This document shows positions 34,895 through 43,810 of a stretch of DNA of 64,000 nt, in pieces. Where the stretch lies: positions 62,001-126,000 of the forward strand of contig NZ_JACCEM010000011.1 in NCBI RefSeq assembly GCF_013416525.1, given 5' to 3'. Origin of the DNA: Parapusillimonas granuli (GTDB taxonomy: Bacteria > Pseudomonadota > Gammaproteobacteria > Burkholderiales > Burkholderiaceae_B). The notes below the pieces were generated by a model. It made no database searches, had not been told where the DNA came from, and saw only the letters and a program-made list of their open reading frames with translations. The position numbers and the translations under genes were made by a program. Each line of letters starts with the position of its first letter. Position 1 is the first letter of the stretch.

Positions 34895-35690
34895 GGACTT
34901 CAAGATATACGGCCCGGGGACGCTGACCGTGGCGTTGTTCACGGCCGCATTCATGCTGGGACCGGTGCTTTTCATCATCCTCTACTCCTTCAACCCCAGC
35001 GCCTATTTTTCACTGCCGATGACCGGCCTGTCCTTGAAGTGGTTCGTCAACTTCTTCGAAAATGAACGCTTCATGAATGCGTTCTGGGTCAGCATGAAGA
35101 TGGCGGCGATTGTCACGCCGCTGAGCATCGTCATCTCCATCCCGACGGCATACGCATTGGTGCGTTGCGAATTCCGCGGACAGAATCTTGTCAACGCCTT
35201 GATCATGTCGCCCATCGTCATTCCCGGCGTGGTGTCGGGTATTGCCTTGTTGATTTATCTGAGCGCCATCGGCGTCGGTCCCGGCTTCACCGGCTTGGTG
35301 ATCGGCATGACGTGCTTCAGTATCCCCTTCGGCGTCCGGGCTCTGGTCGCGAATATGCACGGGCTGCGCCCCGAACTCGAAGAAGTCGCTCGTAATCTGG
35401 GCGCGAGCAACTGGTCCGTCTTCTGGAGAATCGTGCTGCCGCAATTGCGTCCCGGCTTGCTTGCGGGCGGAACTTTCGTGTTCGTCGAAGCCATCGACAA
35501 TTTCTCTATTTCGGTCTTTCTTTCAACCACCAAGGTTTCGCCGCTTCCCGTGGAAGGCTATAGCTATATCCGGGACTTCGATGATCCGACGGTGGCTGCC
35601 ATGGCGGTAATACTGATCGCGATCTCCACCGGGCTGGTGCTGCTGGCGAGCCGCATGGTGGGCCTCAATCGCATGTTCCGTGTCGAGTAA
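34887..35690 (+). CDS. ABC importer permease 2 (PotC-like)
   Basis: A 267-residue partner permease with six spans and the EAA loop 'LEEVARNLGASNWSVFWRIVLPQLRPG'. The ATG at 34887 overlaps the previous stop and gives a normal-length PotC-type protein; an earlier in-frame start would add about 57 residues translated from the first permease in another frame. Confidence 0.9.
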   Translation: MHKDFKIYGPGTLTVALFTAAFMLGPVLFIILYSFNPSAYFSLPMTGLSLKWFVNFFENERFMNAFWVSMKMAAIVTPLSIVISIPTAYALVRCEFRGQNLVNALIMSPIVIPGVVSGIALLIYLSAIGVGPGFTGLVIGMTCFSIPFGVRALVANMHGLRPELEEVARNLGASNWSVFWRIVLPQLRPGLLAGGTFVFVEAIDNFSISVFLSTTKVSPLPVEGYSYIRDFDDPTVAAMAVILIAISTGLVLLASRMVGLNRMFRVE

Positions 35691-35749
35691 CCCATGGCCA
35701 TTGCGATCCAACCAATTCTTCCAGATTGCGCTTCAAAAGGAGTTTCGAC

Positions 35750-36331
35750 ATGATTTGCGCCCTCGATGGTTCCACTCGCTCCCGAGAGGATCGCCACGCC
35801 GGAACGATATGCGATGCCGGGACACTGCGCAGCGACTTCTTGCATGCCATGCGCCATGCGGCCGCGTCGGTGACTGTCTTGACGACCGACGGGCCAGCCG
35901 GACGGGGCGGCGTCACCGTCAGCGCGTTCTGCTCATTATCGGCCGACCCTCCCAGCGTGTTGGCATGCGTTCACCAGGCAAGCCCCGTGTTGAAGCTCAT
36001 CCGGGAAAACCGGCGCGTATGCGTCAATTTGCTGGCCACCGACCAAACCCATGTTGCGGACAGCTTCGCGGGGCGAATCGCGCAATGGCGCAGTAATCGC
36101 TTCGCCTGCGCCGAGTGGGATGAAGTCGAGAACGGCGCCCCGCAATTGCGCGGAGCACTGGCGAGCTTCAACTGCACTCTGGCGGGCGAAATGCCTTTCG
36201 GCAGCCACTACATTCTGATCGGCCGAGTAGAACAGGTCGCGTCCAGTGCGCGAGGCGGGCTGCTGTACGCGGACCGCGCCTATCGCCACATCGGTCCATT
36301 GGCGCCTATCCAGGAGGAGCTGTACACATGA
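35750..36331 (+). CDS. Flavin reductase (HpaC-like), likely partner of the HpaB enzyme
   Basis: The 193-residue protein has the flavin reductase-like FMN-binding fold: 'LRSDFLHAMRHAAASVTVLTTDGPAGRGGVTVSAFCSLSADPPSVLACVH', then 'FGSHYILIGRVEQV'. Such enzymes make FADH2 or FMNH2 for two-component monooxygenases, so it is the probable partner of the HpaB-type gene 3 kb upstream. AAGGAG lies nine bases before the chosen ATG. Its stop overlaps the next start by four bases. Confidence 0.87.
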   Translation: MICALDGSTRSREDRHAGTICDAGTLRSDFLHAMRHAAASVTVLTTDGPAGRGGVTVSAFCSLSADPPSVLACVHQASPVLKLIRENRRVCVNLLATDQTHVADSFAGRIAQWRSNRFACAEWDEVENGAPQLRGALASFNCTLAGEMPFGSHYILIGRVEQVASSARGGLLYADRAYRHIGPLAPIQEELYT

Positions 36332-36981
36332 CGTTCTCCATCGTTGCACATTGCGAACTCACCGGCCAGTTTGGCGTCGCGGTGACCTCGTCCAGCGTCT
36401 GTGTGGCCAGCCGGTGCGCATGGACCCGTGCCGGTGTGGGCGCCGTCGCCACACAGAACCTCACCGACCCGGCTTTGGGACCCATGGGTCTCGACCTGCT
36501 GATGCGGGACCAAACTGCCAGCCAGGTGGTGGCGATGCTGGTAGCGGGTGATCCAGGCCAGGCATACCGCCAGCTGCAGGTGATCGATAGTCGAGGCCGG
36601 GTGGCGCAGCACACGGGTGCCTCAGCGCTACCTACGGTGGCAAGCGCAATCGGCTCCGGCTGCGCCGCGGCAGGCAACCTGCTCGCCAATGACGGCGTGC
36701 CGCAAGCCATGGTCGATGCGTTTGCCGAGGCATCCGGCTGTTCGCTGAGCGAGCGGCTGATTCTGGCGCTGCAGGCGGGACTTCGCCAAGGAGGTGAAAC
36801 CAGGGTATTGCGATCCGCCGGCATACAAGTGTCCGATTGCCAGAGTTGGCCGATCGTCGATTTACGCATAGACGACCAGTCCGAACCGCTCGATGCGTTG
36901 GCGTCGCTCTGGAAAGTCTATGAGCCTTTGCTGCCTGGCTATGTGTCGCGCGCCGCTGCACCCGATCGCGCCGTCGTATAG
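36328..36981 (+). CDS. DUF1028 family protein
   Basis: A 217-residue protein starting 'MTFSIVAHCELTGQFGVAVTSSSVCVASRC' with 'VGAVATQNLTDPALGPMGLDLL', the standard pattern of DUF1028, a family with an Ntn-hydrolase-like fold. These proteins often sit beside M20 peptidases and RidA in catabolic operons, as here, but their reaction is not established. It overlaps the flavin reductase gene by four bases, which implies coupled translation. Confidence 0.88.
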   Translation: MTFSIVAHCELTGQFGVAVTSSSVCVASRCAWTRAGVGAVATQNLTDPALGPMGLDLLMRDQTASQVVAMLVAGDPGQAYRQLQVIDSRGRVAQHTGASALPTVASAIGSGCAAAGNLLANDGVPQAMVDAFAEASGCSLSERLILALQAGLRQGGETRVLRSAGIQVSDCQSWPIVDLRIDDQSEPLDALASLWKVYEPLLPGYVSRAAAPDRAVV

Positions 36982-37033
36982 CAGCAATGCGGATTTCCAT
37001 CACTCTGAACATTCATCGACAACGATAAAGAAG

Positions 37034-37654
37034 ATGCAGCTGCTCTATTCCACTTCCTCGCCATTTGTGCGCAAGACCGTGCTGCTCGCGCATGCCCTGG
37101 GCCTCGACCATTGCATTGAGTGGTTACCCAGCGCAGCCAGTCCGCTCAAGCGGGACCCGCGCATCACCGCACGCAACCCCTTGGGAAAAGTCCCCACCCT
37201 GATCACTGACGATGGGCTGGCCCTGGTCGACTCCAAGGTGATAGCGGAGTATTTATGCGCCTTGGCTCCCGACGACGCGGTGCTGCCCGCACAAGGCGCA
37301 GGTCGCTGGCGTCTGCTGCGTCAGCAGGCGCTGGCCGACGGGATTCTAGACGTTGCTGTCGGGCTGCGATATGAAAATGCGCTTCGCCCCGAGGGTTTGC
37401 GTTGGCCCGACTGGACGGCCGCACAAATGGAAAAGCTTGAAGCGGCCTTGGAGGCGCTGCAGGATGAATTTGCTGCGCCGGTACCCGGAGCGCCGCTCAA
37501 TGTCGGCGAGATTGCGACCATTGCAGCGTTGGGCTACCTCGACCTGCGCTATGCGGACTTCGGCTGGCGTACTCGCTATCCGCGGCTTGCCGCAGCCTAT
37601 GCTTCGGTGTGGGACCGTCCGGAAGTGCGGGCAACCACTCCCGTGGTCGCCTGA
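37034..37654 (+). CDS. Glutathione S-transferase family protein
   Basis: A 206-residue GST with an N-terminal thioredoxin-like half ('MQLLYSTSSPFVRKTVLLAHALGL', S of 'SPF' in the usual catalytic place; 'NPLGKVPTLITDDGLALVDSKVIAEYL') and an all-helical C-terminal half. GSTs in catabolic operons often isomerise or dehalogenate intermediates using glutathione. The ATG at 37034 is chosen over longer upstream codons that overlap DUF1028. It follows after 52 bp and is followed by a GhrA-like gene 17 bp on. Confidence 0.85.
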   Translation: MQLLYSTSSPFVRKTVLLAHALGLDHCIEWLPSAASPLKRDPRITARNPLGKVPTLITDDGLALVDSKVIAEYLCALAPDDAVLPAQGAGRWRLLRQQALADGILDVAVGLRYENALRPEGLRWPDWTAAQMEKLEAALEALQDEFAAPVPGAPLNVGEIATIAALGYLDLRYADFGWRTRYPRLAAAYASVWDRPEVRATTPVVA

Positions 37655-37671
37655 CAATCGGGCGCGCGCAT

Positions 37672-38658
37672 ATGGATATGCTCTCGACAAGCGCAGGGAC
37701 CGAGCCACTGAAGGCGATAACGGTCGTAGCGGAAAGCACGGTGCTCGACCTGCACGCCTTCCTGGCCGACGCGTTCCTGCGGGTCGCGCCTGAAGTGGCG
37801 TGGCTATCGCCGGATCAGGTCACGGATCCTGCCGTGGTGGATGTCGCGCTTTGCTGGTACCCCGCTCCCGACGCCCTGCATCGCTATCCGAAGCTCGAAC
37901 TGATTCAGTCGCTTGGAGCAGGAACTGACCACCTGCATCCCGCCCTGCGGAGCCTGCCCGATGACCTGTCCGTCTGCCGCGTCACCGATTCTCACATGTC
38001 CAGAGCCATGTCAGGCTATGTGGCCTGGGCGGTCCTCAACCAGCAGCGGCAATTCAAAGCCTATGCCGCTCAACAAACCGAAGGGCGATGGCTGCGGCAC
38101 CCGATGCAGTCCGCCGGCGAACACTGCGTGGGCATCGCGGGGCAGGGTCAGCTCGGGGCGGCATGCGCCGGGACACTGCTGGAATTGGGGTTTCAAGTGC
38201 GCGGCTGGGCGCGCGATATCAAGCTGAACATGCCGGCCGCACTGACGCAGTTCGCGGGACCCGAGTCTCTGGAAGATTTCCTGAGTGGCTGCGACACCCT
38301 GGTCTGCCTGCTGCCGCTCACTCCGGATACCCAGGGTTTCATCGGGGAGCGCGTGCTTCGCCAATTGCCGCCGCATGCGCATGTCATCAACGCTTCCCGA
38401 GGCGAACACGTGGATCAGGACGCCCTCCTTTCTGCATTGGACACCGGGCTCCTTGCCCATGCCACGCTGGACGTATTCCACGAAGAACCGCTACCGCCCG
38501 AGCATCCGTATTGGAAGCATCCGCGCATAACCGTGACGCCGCATGTAGGCGCCCGTACACCGAATGACCAAATCGTGCGGCAGATGCTGGACAACCTGCT
38601 GGCCATCCGTGCCGGTGGGCGGCCACGGACCTGGGTCGACCGGGCCCGTGGCTATTGA
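37672..38658 (+). CDS. GhrA-like D-2-hydroxyacid dehydrogenase
   Basis: A 328-residue NAD(P)-dependent dehydrogenase resembling glyoxylate/hydroxypyruvate reductase A. The Rossmann motif is 'GIAGQGQLGAACAGTLLELGF', and the catalytic Arg, Glu and His lie in 'LIQSLGAGTDHL' region, 'HEEPLPPEH' and 'TPHVGA'. The C-terminus 'VDRARGY' is typical of the GhrA group. ATGs at 37672 and 37678 are both possible. It would interconvert a 2-keto acid and a 2-hydroxy acid produced in the pathway. Confidence 0.88.
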   Translation: MDMLSTSAGTEPLKAITVVAESTVLDLHAFLADAFLRVAPEVAWLSPDQVTDPAVVDVALCWYPAPDALHRYPKLELIQSLGAGTDHLHPALRSLPDDLSVCRVTDSHMSRAMSGYVAWAVLNQQRQFKAYAAQQTEGRWLRHPMQSAGEHCVGIAGQGQLGAACAGTLLELGFQVRGWARDIKLNMPAALTQFAGPESLEDFLSGCDTLVCLLPLTPDTQGFIGERVLRQLPPHAHVINASRGEHVDQDALLSALDTGLLAHATLDVFHEEPLPPEHPYWKHPRITVTPHVGARTPNDQIVRQMLDNLLAIRAGGRPRTWVDRARGY

Positions 38659-38683
38659 AGCGCCAACGAGGCAGGATACAAGC

Positions 38684-39973
38684 ATGAAAGCAATCGTGAT
38701 CGGTGCCGGGGTAGTGGGTGTCTGTACCGCTTGGTATATGCGCCAAAGCGGTTGGGATGTTCACGTGATAGATGGCCGCTCCGGCCCGGCGCTGGAGACC
38801 AGCTTCGCCAACGCAGGGCAGATTTCGCCAAGCTACAGCGCACCCTGGGCCAATAAAAGGGCGCCCTGGCTGGCATTGCGCTGGATGTTCGACGCTGGCG
38901 CGCCGCTGTTGCTGCGCCCGCGGCTAGACTGGCGCCAGTGGCGCTGGTGCCTTCAGTTCCTGACTCAGTGTTCGGATGCCGCGTATGAACGAAATTTCCG
39001 CCGCATATTCGCATTGGGGCGCTATAGCCACCAGGCGCTGCACGAGATACTGGAGCAAGTGCCTATTCAGTATGCGCGCCTGCAAAAGGGAATCGTGCAT
39101 TTCTACTCCGATGCCGCAGCGTTCAACGCCGCACGCTCCGCAGAGCCGTTCTATCGGGCGCTCGGCGTGGACCGCCGCTTTGTGAGCACAGAAGAACTGG
39201 TGTCGATCGAACCTGCATTGCACTCTTACAAGGATCAAATCGCGGGAGGCAGCTACAGCAACAGCGACGAGACGGGAAATGCATATCTATTCACAGAAGC
39301 GTTGGCCCGGGCCTGCGTGAAAAGAGGTGTTTCCTTTTCCTGGGACACGAAGGTTCACAGCCTCCAGCAAGAGGGCGGTATGCAAACGGGCGTGATCGTT
39401 CAGGAAGCGGGCCCGTCAAGCATCCCCGCACGGTGGCGTGCCGACGCGATCGTCGTGGCCGCAGGCGTGTTCACGCCGCGACTGTTGCGAACCGTGGGGC
39501 TGGATGCGCCCATCTATCCAGGTCTGGGCTATAGCGCGTCCTTTCCGATTCTCGACGGCGACCGCGCGCCCTGGGCATCGGTCGTCGAGGACAAGCGATT
39601 GGCGCTCAGCCGCCTGGGTGACCGCATCCGTGTGGCCGGCACCGTGGCCATAGCCGGTTATGACCGCAGCTTGAACACCCGGATCGCGAAGATACGCTGC
39701 CATGCCCTTGCGCAACGGATCGACGCCATTTTTCCCGGCGCCTGCGACACACGCAGCATGGAAGACGGCGGCGATCCCTGCTATTGGGCGGGCCTGCGCC
39801 CGGCCACGCCCAGCAGCGTACCGCTTATCGGAGGCACGAAGATCAAAGGCCTGTGGATCAACGCGGGCCATGGAACGCTGGGCTGGACCCAGAGCGCCGG
39901 CTCCGCCAAAGCCCTGGCCACACTCATGACCGGACGGGACCCTGGCATCGAGTTCCCGTTCCTGGCCACGTAA
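38684..39973 (+). CDS. DadA-like FAD-dependent D-amino acid dehydrogenase/oxidase
   Basis: A 429-residue flavoprotein with N-terminal dinucleotide fold 'VIGAGVVGVCTAWYMRQSGWDVHVIDGR' and C-terminal 'GLRPATPSSVPLIGGTKIKGLWINAGHGTLGWT', both typical of the DadA family. It would deaminate an amine or D-amino acid oxidatively to an imine, which the adjacent RidA could hydrolyse. Upstream in-frame codons overlap the previous gene and were not used. Confidence 0.88.
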   Translation: MKAIVIGAGVVGVCTAWYMRQSGWDVHVIDGRSGPALETSFANAGQISPSYSAPWANKRAPWLALRWMFDAGAPLLLRPRLDWRQWRWCLQFLTQCSDAAYERNFRRIFALGRYSHQALHEILEQVPIQYARLQKGIVHFYSDAAAFNAARSAEPFYRALGVDRRFVSTEELVSIEPALHSYKDQIAGGSYSNSDETGNAYLFTEALARACVKRGVSFSWDTKVHSLQQEGGMQTGVIVQEAGPSSIPARWRADAIVVAAGVFTPRLLRTVGLDAPIYPGLGYSASFPILDGDRAPWASVVEDKRLALSRLGDRIRVAGTVAIAGYDRSLNTRIAKIRCHALAQRIDAIFPGACDTRSMEDGGDPCYWAGLRPATPSSVPLIGGTKIKGLWINAGHGTLGWTQSAGSAKALATLMTGRDPGIEFPFLAT

Positions 39974-40044
39974 GGCCACTTACAGCCGGAAGCCGAACCC
40001 TATAAACACACCGCAACCATACTGATCGATACAGGAACACCACC

Positions 40045-40407
40045 ATGACCCAAGCCACATCCGCTCCCATCGAGCGCCTGAATCCGAAACAACGCTACAG
40101 TCCGGTCGTCGTCGCCAACAGCACTGTCTACATCGCTGGGCAGGTCAGCCGGGACACCCGTCTGGACGTTGCCGGCCAGACGGCTGACATCCTGGCGCAG
40201 CTGGATTCCTTGCTGGCAAGTGCCGGAATCGACAAACGACGCCTCGTACAAGCCACCATCTGGCTATCCGACATGAACAGCGCCGCCGCGATGAACAGCG
40301 TCTGGGATGGCTGGGTCGCCCCCCGCAATGCTCCGGCACGCGCATGCGTGGAATCGAAACTCGCCCCCGGCTATCTAGTCGAAATTGCCGCAACCGCAGT
40401 GCTATAG
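40045..40407 (+). CDS. RidA family enamine/imine deaminase
   Basis: A 120-residue RidA/YjgF protein: 'VYIAGQVSRDTRLDVAGQTADILAQLDSLLASAGI' with the conserved Arg in 'ARACVESKL' and Glu in 'LVEIAATAVL'. RidA releases ammonia from reactive enamines or imines. Lying next to a DadA-like oxidase, it fits a shared deamination step. Gaps of 71 bp before and 12 bp after are small enough for one transcript. Confidence 0.9.
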   Translation: MTQATSAPIERLNPKQRYSPVVVANSTVYIAGQVSRDTRLDVAGQTADILAQLDSLLASAGIDKRRLVQATIWLSDMNSAAAMNSVWDGWVAPRNAPARACVESKLAPGYLVEIAATAVL

Positions 40408-40419
40408 GGAAACATTCAC

Positions 40420-41193
40420 ATGCCAAAGAAAAACTGGTCCGACGATGAACGCAAGGTTCGCGAAGATCTGGCCGCCGCCTATCGGCTGGTGGCTCTGCTG
40501 GGATTCGAAGACAGTATTTGGACTCACATTTCCGCGAGGGTGCCGGGTCATCATGACCAGTTCCTTCTGAATCCACACGGCGTGCTTTTTCGCGACGTAA
40601 CGGCTTCGTCCCTGGTGAAGATCGGCGTCGACGGCGAGATCATCGAAGACACTCCCCATAACGTGAACGCCGCCGGCTTCACCATCCACAGCGCCATTCA
40701 CGGCGCCCGAGAGGACGCGGGCTGCGTCGTGCACCTGCACACTGTGGCGGGTGTCGCGGTTTCATCGCTGGCTTGCGGCCTGGTGCCCGCGAACCAGTGG
40801 TCTTATCAATTCTATGACCGCGTGGCATATCACGACTTCGAGGGCATCGCCCTGAATCTCACCGAGCGCGAACGCCTCGTCAAGGATTTAGGTCCCACGC
40901 ACAGAACCTTGATATTGCGCAACCACGGCATGCTGACCTTGGGCCGCGATGTGGCGGAGGCCTTCATCCTCATGCGCAACCTGGAATGCGCCTGCCAGGC
41001 CCAAATCGCTTTCCAGGCTACCGGCATGCCCATATCGGAAGTGCCGGCGGACGTATGCGAACACACCGCAAGGCAGTATGAGGTCAGCGTGGAAAAACAC
41101 CGGCGCGACCCGGAGAACTCGTCGCTGACCCTGGAATGGAATGCGCTCGTTCGCCGGCTGTCGCCACCCGACGCCACGAGCCACCGGGACTGA
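40420..41193 (+). CDS. Class II aldolase/adducin family protein
   Basis: A 257-residue protein of the L-fuculose-phosphate aldolase fold. Zinc-binding histidines are in 'VVHLHTVAGVAV' and 'RNHGMLTLG', with 'NPHGVLFRD' and 'IHSAIHGAR' also typical. Many members do not act on sugar phosphates but decarboxylate or cleave other compounds. Here it could act late in the pathway. A promoter for the GntR gene appears right after its stop. Confidence 0.87.
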   Translation: MPKKNWSDDERKVREDLAAAYRLVALLGFEDSIWTHISARVPGHHDQFLLNPHGVLFRDVTASSLVKIGVDGEIIEDTPHNVNAAGFTIHSAIHGAREDAGCVVHLHTVAGVAVSSLACGLVPANQWSYQFYDRVAYHDFEGIALNLTERERLVKDLGPTHRTLILRNHGMLTLGRDVAEAFILMRNLECACQAQIAFQATGMPISEVPADVCEHTARQYEVSVEKHRRDPENSSLTLEWNALVRRLSPPDATSHRD

Positions 41194-41204
41194 AATGTGC
41201 TGCC

Positions 41205-41238
41205 TTGACGTGGTTGCTGAGCCCAATACACTAGCAAC
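41205..41238 (+). promoter_or_regulatory. Promoter and dyad before the GntR gene
   Basis: TTGACG and TACACT are spaced by 16 bases (41205-41232), a fair sigma-70 promoter. An inverted repeat GTTGCT (41213-41218) / AGCAAC (41233-41238) spans the -10, where a repressor could bind, possibly GntR autoregulation. Confidence 0.45.
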
Positions 41239-41324
41239 GCACGGTGCACTTAGCACTGCGGCCGTTTGCGCCCGGCAGAAACGAAAACGACTGCCGGACG
41301 CCCAACCACTTTAATACGCAAGCC

Positions 41325-42017
41325 ATGAAACAAATAAAAGACGAAGCCATGTCTCTGTTGCCAACCGCCACGCCGGCAGTGCGCGCGGCCGATCAAATCT
41401 ACCGCCGCCTGAGGACGGCCATCATGGACGGCGGCCTGCCCGCGCGCACTCGGCTGGTGGAGCTGGAACTGGCCGCAAAGCTGGAAGTGAGTCGAACGCC
41501 GGTTCGCGAGGCGATCTCGCGCCTGATCAATGATCAGCTGGTCCAGCCCTTGCCTTATGGCGGCGTTGAAGTGGTGGACATGACGCATGAGCTGGAAGAC
41601 ATCTATGCCATTCGCGAGGCCTTGGAAGGGACGGCTGCGCGGCTGGCCGCCGAACGCATCACTGACGAAGAGGTGCAAGAACTCCAAGCCATCCAGGATA
41701 GGCATCGCGCACTCGAGCTGAATGACTACGAACGGCGCACGGAACTCAATAACCTCTTTCATGGAGCGATTCTGAAAGCGTCCCGGGCCCCCCGGCTCAT
41801 CCACATGGTGGAGGGATTCCAGGAGTTCTTCCTGCATGCCTCCCAACTGCTGCACTACCAGAAACGCCATACCCAAACAGCGCTCAAACAACACCAGGAA
41901 ATCATCGATGCCTTGAGAGCCAGAGACGGCAAGCGTGCCGAAAAGCTGGTTCGCAGCCATCTCTTGTATAGCTTGAACCGAGCGCTTGACCAGCGGCGAC
42001 ACACCGGGAACCTCTAG
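41325..42017 (+). CDS. GntR (FadR/FCD) family regulator of the catabolic operon
   Basis: A 230-residue regulator with an N-terminal winged helix ('QIYRRLRTAIMDGGLPARTRLVELELAAKLEVSRTPVREAISRL', about residues 20-75) and an FCD ligand domain ('EDIYAIREALEGTAARLAAERI', 'RTELNNLFHGAILKAS'). FCD members often sense carboxylic acid ligands and repress nearby catabolic genes. ATGs at 41325 and 41349 are both possible. It is placed at the end of the enzyme run, just before the binding-protein gene. Confidence 0.88.
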   Translation: MKQIKDEAMSLLPTATPAVRAADQIYRRLRTAIMDGGLPARTRLVELELAAKLEVSRTPVREAISRLINDQLVQPLPYGGVEVVDMTHELEDIYAIREALEGTAARLAAERITDEEVQELQAIQDRHRALELNDYERRTELNNLFHGAILKASRAPRLIHMVEGFQEFFLHASQLLHYQKRHTQTALKQHQEIIDALRARDGKRAEKLVRSHLLYSLNRALDQRRHTGNL

Positions 42018-42076
42018 GCTCCGAACGGCGCCGCTATGCTTTTTTACACCCCACAGAAAGACCAAAGGAGCGATTT

Positions 42077-43093
42077 GTGATTAAACCCATCAATAAAATT
42101 CTAGTACTTGCGCTCGCAGCCGGTTTCGGTGCAGCCACTCCGGCCGCTGCGGCAGACAAGTCCATCAATATCATGACCTGGGGCACCACTTGGCAATCCG
42201 GCCTGCGCGACCTCAGCAAGGAATTCACGAAGAAGACAGGCATCGACGTCAATCTGGTGACGCAGGCCTCGTCCGGCGAGGGGCTCGTCAAGTTGCAGAC
42301 AATGAAGACGAAGCCTCCCGCCGACGTCTGGTTCACCACGGCATCGGTCGCGGAACGCGCCGTTGCCGACGCGGATCTCTTTGTGCCCCTGCCGGTAGAC
42401 AAGATTCCGAATCTCGCCAACGTCATGCCCGGCGCCTCGACCTCGCACTATGTTGCCGCCTATGGCTATCCCATCTCGATCGTCTATCGCACCGACTTGA
42501 TCAAAGAACCCATTACGCAATGGACCGACTTATGGACGCGCAAAGACCTGGCCAGGAAGGTCACGATACCAGCCATGTCCATGTACCAGGGGCGTAGCCT
42601 GATGACCGCATCGCTGGCGAACGGCGGTTCCGTGACGGACGATGAAAAGGGGTTCGAGATGCTCGTAAAGCTGAAGCCTCAGGTCGCGATTTTCTATACC
42701 TCGGACGCCCAGGCGCGTACCGCTTTGTCGCAGGGCGAAGCGGCAGTCATGATGGGAACGCCCGCGGCAGCCAAACGCGTCGCCGACGCCGGCTTGCCTG
42801 TCGCGGTGGTAAGCCCCCGGCCGGCCATCATGAACTATGACGTCATGACGATCATCAAAAGCGGCAAGGAAGATTTGGCCGCGCAATATGTGAATTTCGT
42901 GCTCGAGCAGAGCGTAAACGAAAAGCTTGCAAGCAATACCAACATGGGCCCGGTGGTCAAGGGCGCCAAGGTTCCGGAGACTCTGGCTGCTCAAATGCCC
43001 AAGCCGGAGGATATGGTGACGCTCGACGAGAAGTGGGTGAACCTCAACATTGCGAAATGGGTGGAGCGCTTCAACCAGGAAGTGGCCAACTAA
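42077..43093 (+). CDS. ABC importer substrate-binding protein (PotD/iron-type)
   Basis: A 338-residue periplasmic protein with a signal peptide cleaved near 'PAAAADK' and the family fold of extracellular solute-binding proteins ('INIMTWGTTWQSGLRDLSKEFTKKTGI', 'YPISIVYRTDLIKEPITQWTDLW'). The start is GTG with AAAGGAG six bases before it. It is the likely receptor for the ATPase and permeases at 32885-35690, though it is separated from them by the enzyme genes and the regulator. The ligand is unknown. Confidence 0.88.
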   Translation: MIKPINKILVLALAAGFGAATPAAAADKSINIMTWGTTWQSGLRDLSKEFTKKTGIDVNLVTQASSGEGLVKLQTMKTKPPADVWFTTASVAERAVADADLFVPLPVDKIPNLANVMPGASTSHYVAAYGYPISIVYRTDLIKEPITQWTDLWTRKDLARKVTIPAMSMYQGRSLMTASLANGGSVTDDEKGFEMLVKLKPQVAIFYTSDAQARTALSQGEAAVMMGTPAAAKRVADAGLPVAVVSPRPAIMNYDVMTIIKSGKEDLAAQYVNFVLEQSVNEKLASNTNMGPVVKGAKVPETLAAQMPKPEDMVTLDEKWVNLNIAKWVERFNQEVAN

Positions 43094-43104
43094 CCATCCT
43101 GCAA

Positions 43105-43136
43105 TCGGCCGGCATCGCGACAGGCATGCCGGCCGA
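43105..43136 (+). terminator. Strong hairpin after the binding-protein gene
   Basis: TCGGCCGGCAT and ATGCCGGCCGA form a perfect 11-bp stem with a ten-base loop, twelve bases after the stop. There is no T tract, so it is probably a Rho-aided or pausing terminator that closes the operon. Confidence 0.55.
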
Positions 43137-43256
43137 CGATCGAGCCGAACGCCGCCGCCCGAAGGCCCTTGATCCCATGACCGTACAAACGCCGCAGCGC
43201 CGGCGCCCGATTCGGGCTACAGTGCGGGTTGGCCTTCAACCGAATCAAGGAAAACC

Positions 43257-43766
43257 ATGACCAATCCCATGTACATCCATTCCGTGCCCGTTTTCAAGCA
43301 AATGCTGACGGCGCTGAAAGCCATCGTGGCGCAGGCGGGCGCGCATGCCGCCGAAAGAAACATCGAGCCGGACGCTCTGCTTCAGGCGCGTTTGTTCCCG
43401 GACATGTACCCCCTGATCAAGCAAGTGCAGGTGGCCTCCGATTTCGCGCGCGGGATTTCAGCCCGTCTGGCCGGTGTCGAGGTTCCCGCCTACGAAGGCG
43501 CGGAAAAAACCTTTGCGGATCTCGACGCGCTCCTGGCCCGCACGCTGGGCTTCCTGGACAGCGTCCGCCCCGAACAGTTTGAAGGCAGCGAGGCCAGGGA
43601 AATCGTGCTTCGCCGTGGCACGCCGAAAGAGAAAAAGCTGGATGGCCAAACCTATCTGGCGAACTACGGGCTGCCCCAGTTCTTCTTCCACGTCACGACC
43701 GCCTACGCCATCTTGCGCCACAACGGCCTGCCCATCGGCAAGCGGGACTACATGGGCACGTACTGA
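43257..43766 (+). CDS. DUF1993 family protein
   Basis: A 169-residue four-helix-like protein ('YIHSVPVFKQMLTALKAIV', 'ARLFPDMYPLIKQVQVASDFARGISARLAG', 'GQTYLANYGLPQFFFHVTTAYAILRHNGLPIGKRDYMG'). It matches DUF1993, a DinB-like fold family of unknown function. The ATG at 43257 has 'AAGGAAAACC' before it. It lies outside the catabolic operon, after its hairpin, and 44 bp before the YaiI-type gene. Confidence 0.88.
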   Translation: MTNPMYIHSVPVFKQMLTALKAIVAQAGAHAAERNIEPDALLQARLFPDMYPLIKQVQVASDFARGISARLAGVEVPAYEGAEKTFADLDALLARTLGFLDSVRPEQFEGSEAREIVLRRGTPKEKKLDGQTYLANYGLPQFFFHVTTAYAILRHNGLPIGKRDYMGTY

Positions 43767-43810
43767 ACCCGGCGTCGCCGGCGCTCCATCCGCATTGAAA
43801 ACTCAATAGC

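Noticed and set aside
32885-35690. A polyamine-specific uptake system
   Set aside because: The components resemble PotABC, but this family also carries iron and other solutes, and the binding protein does not show a decisive polyamine site, so the substrate is left open.
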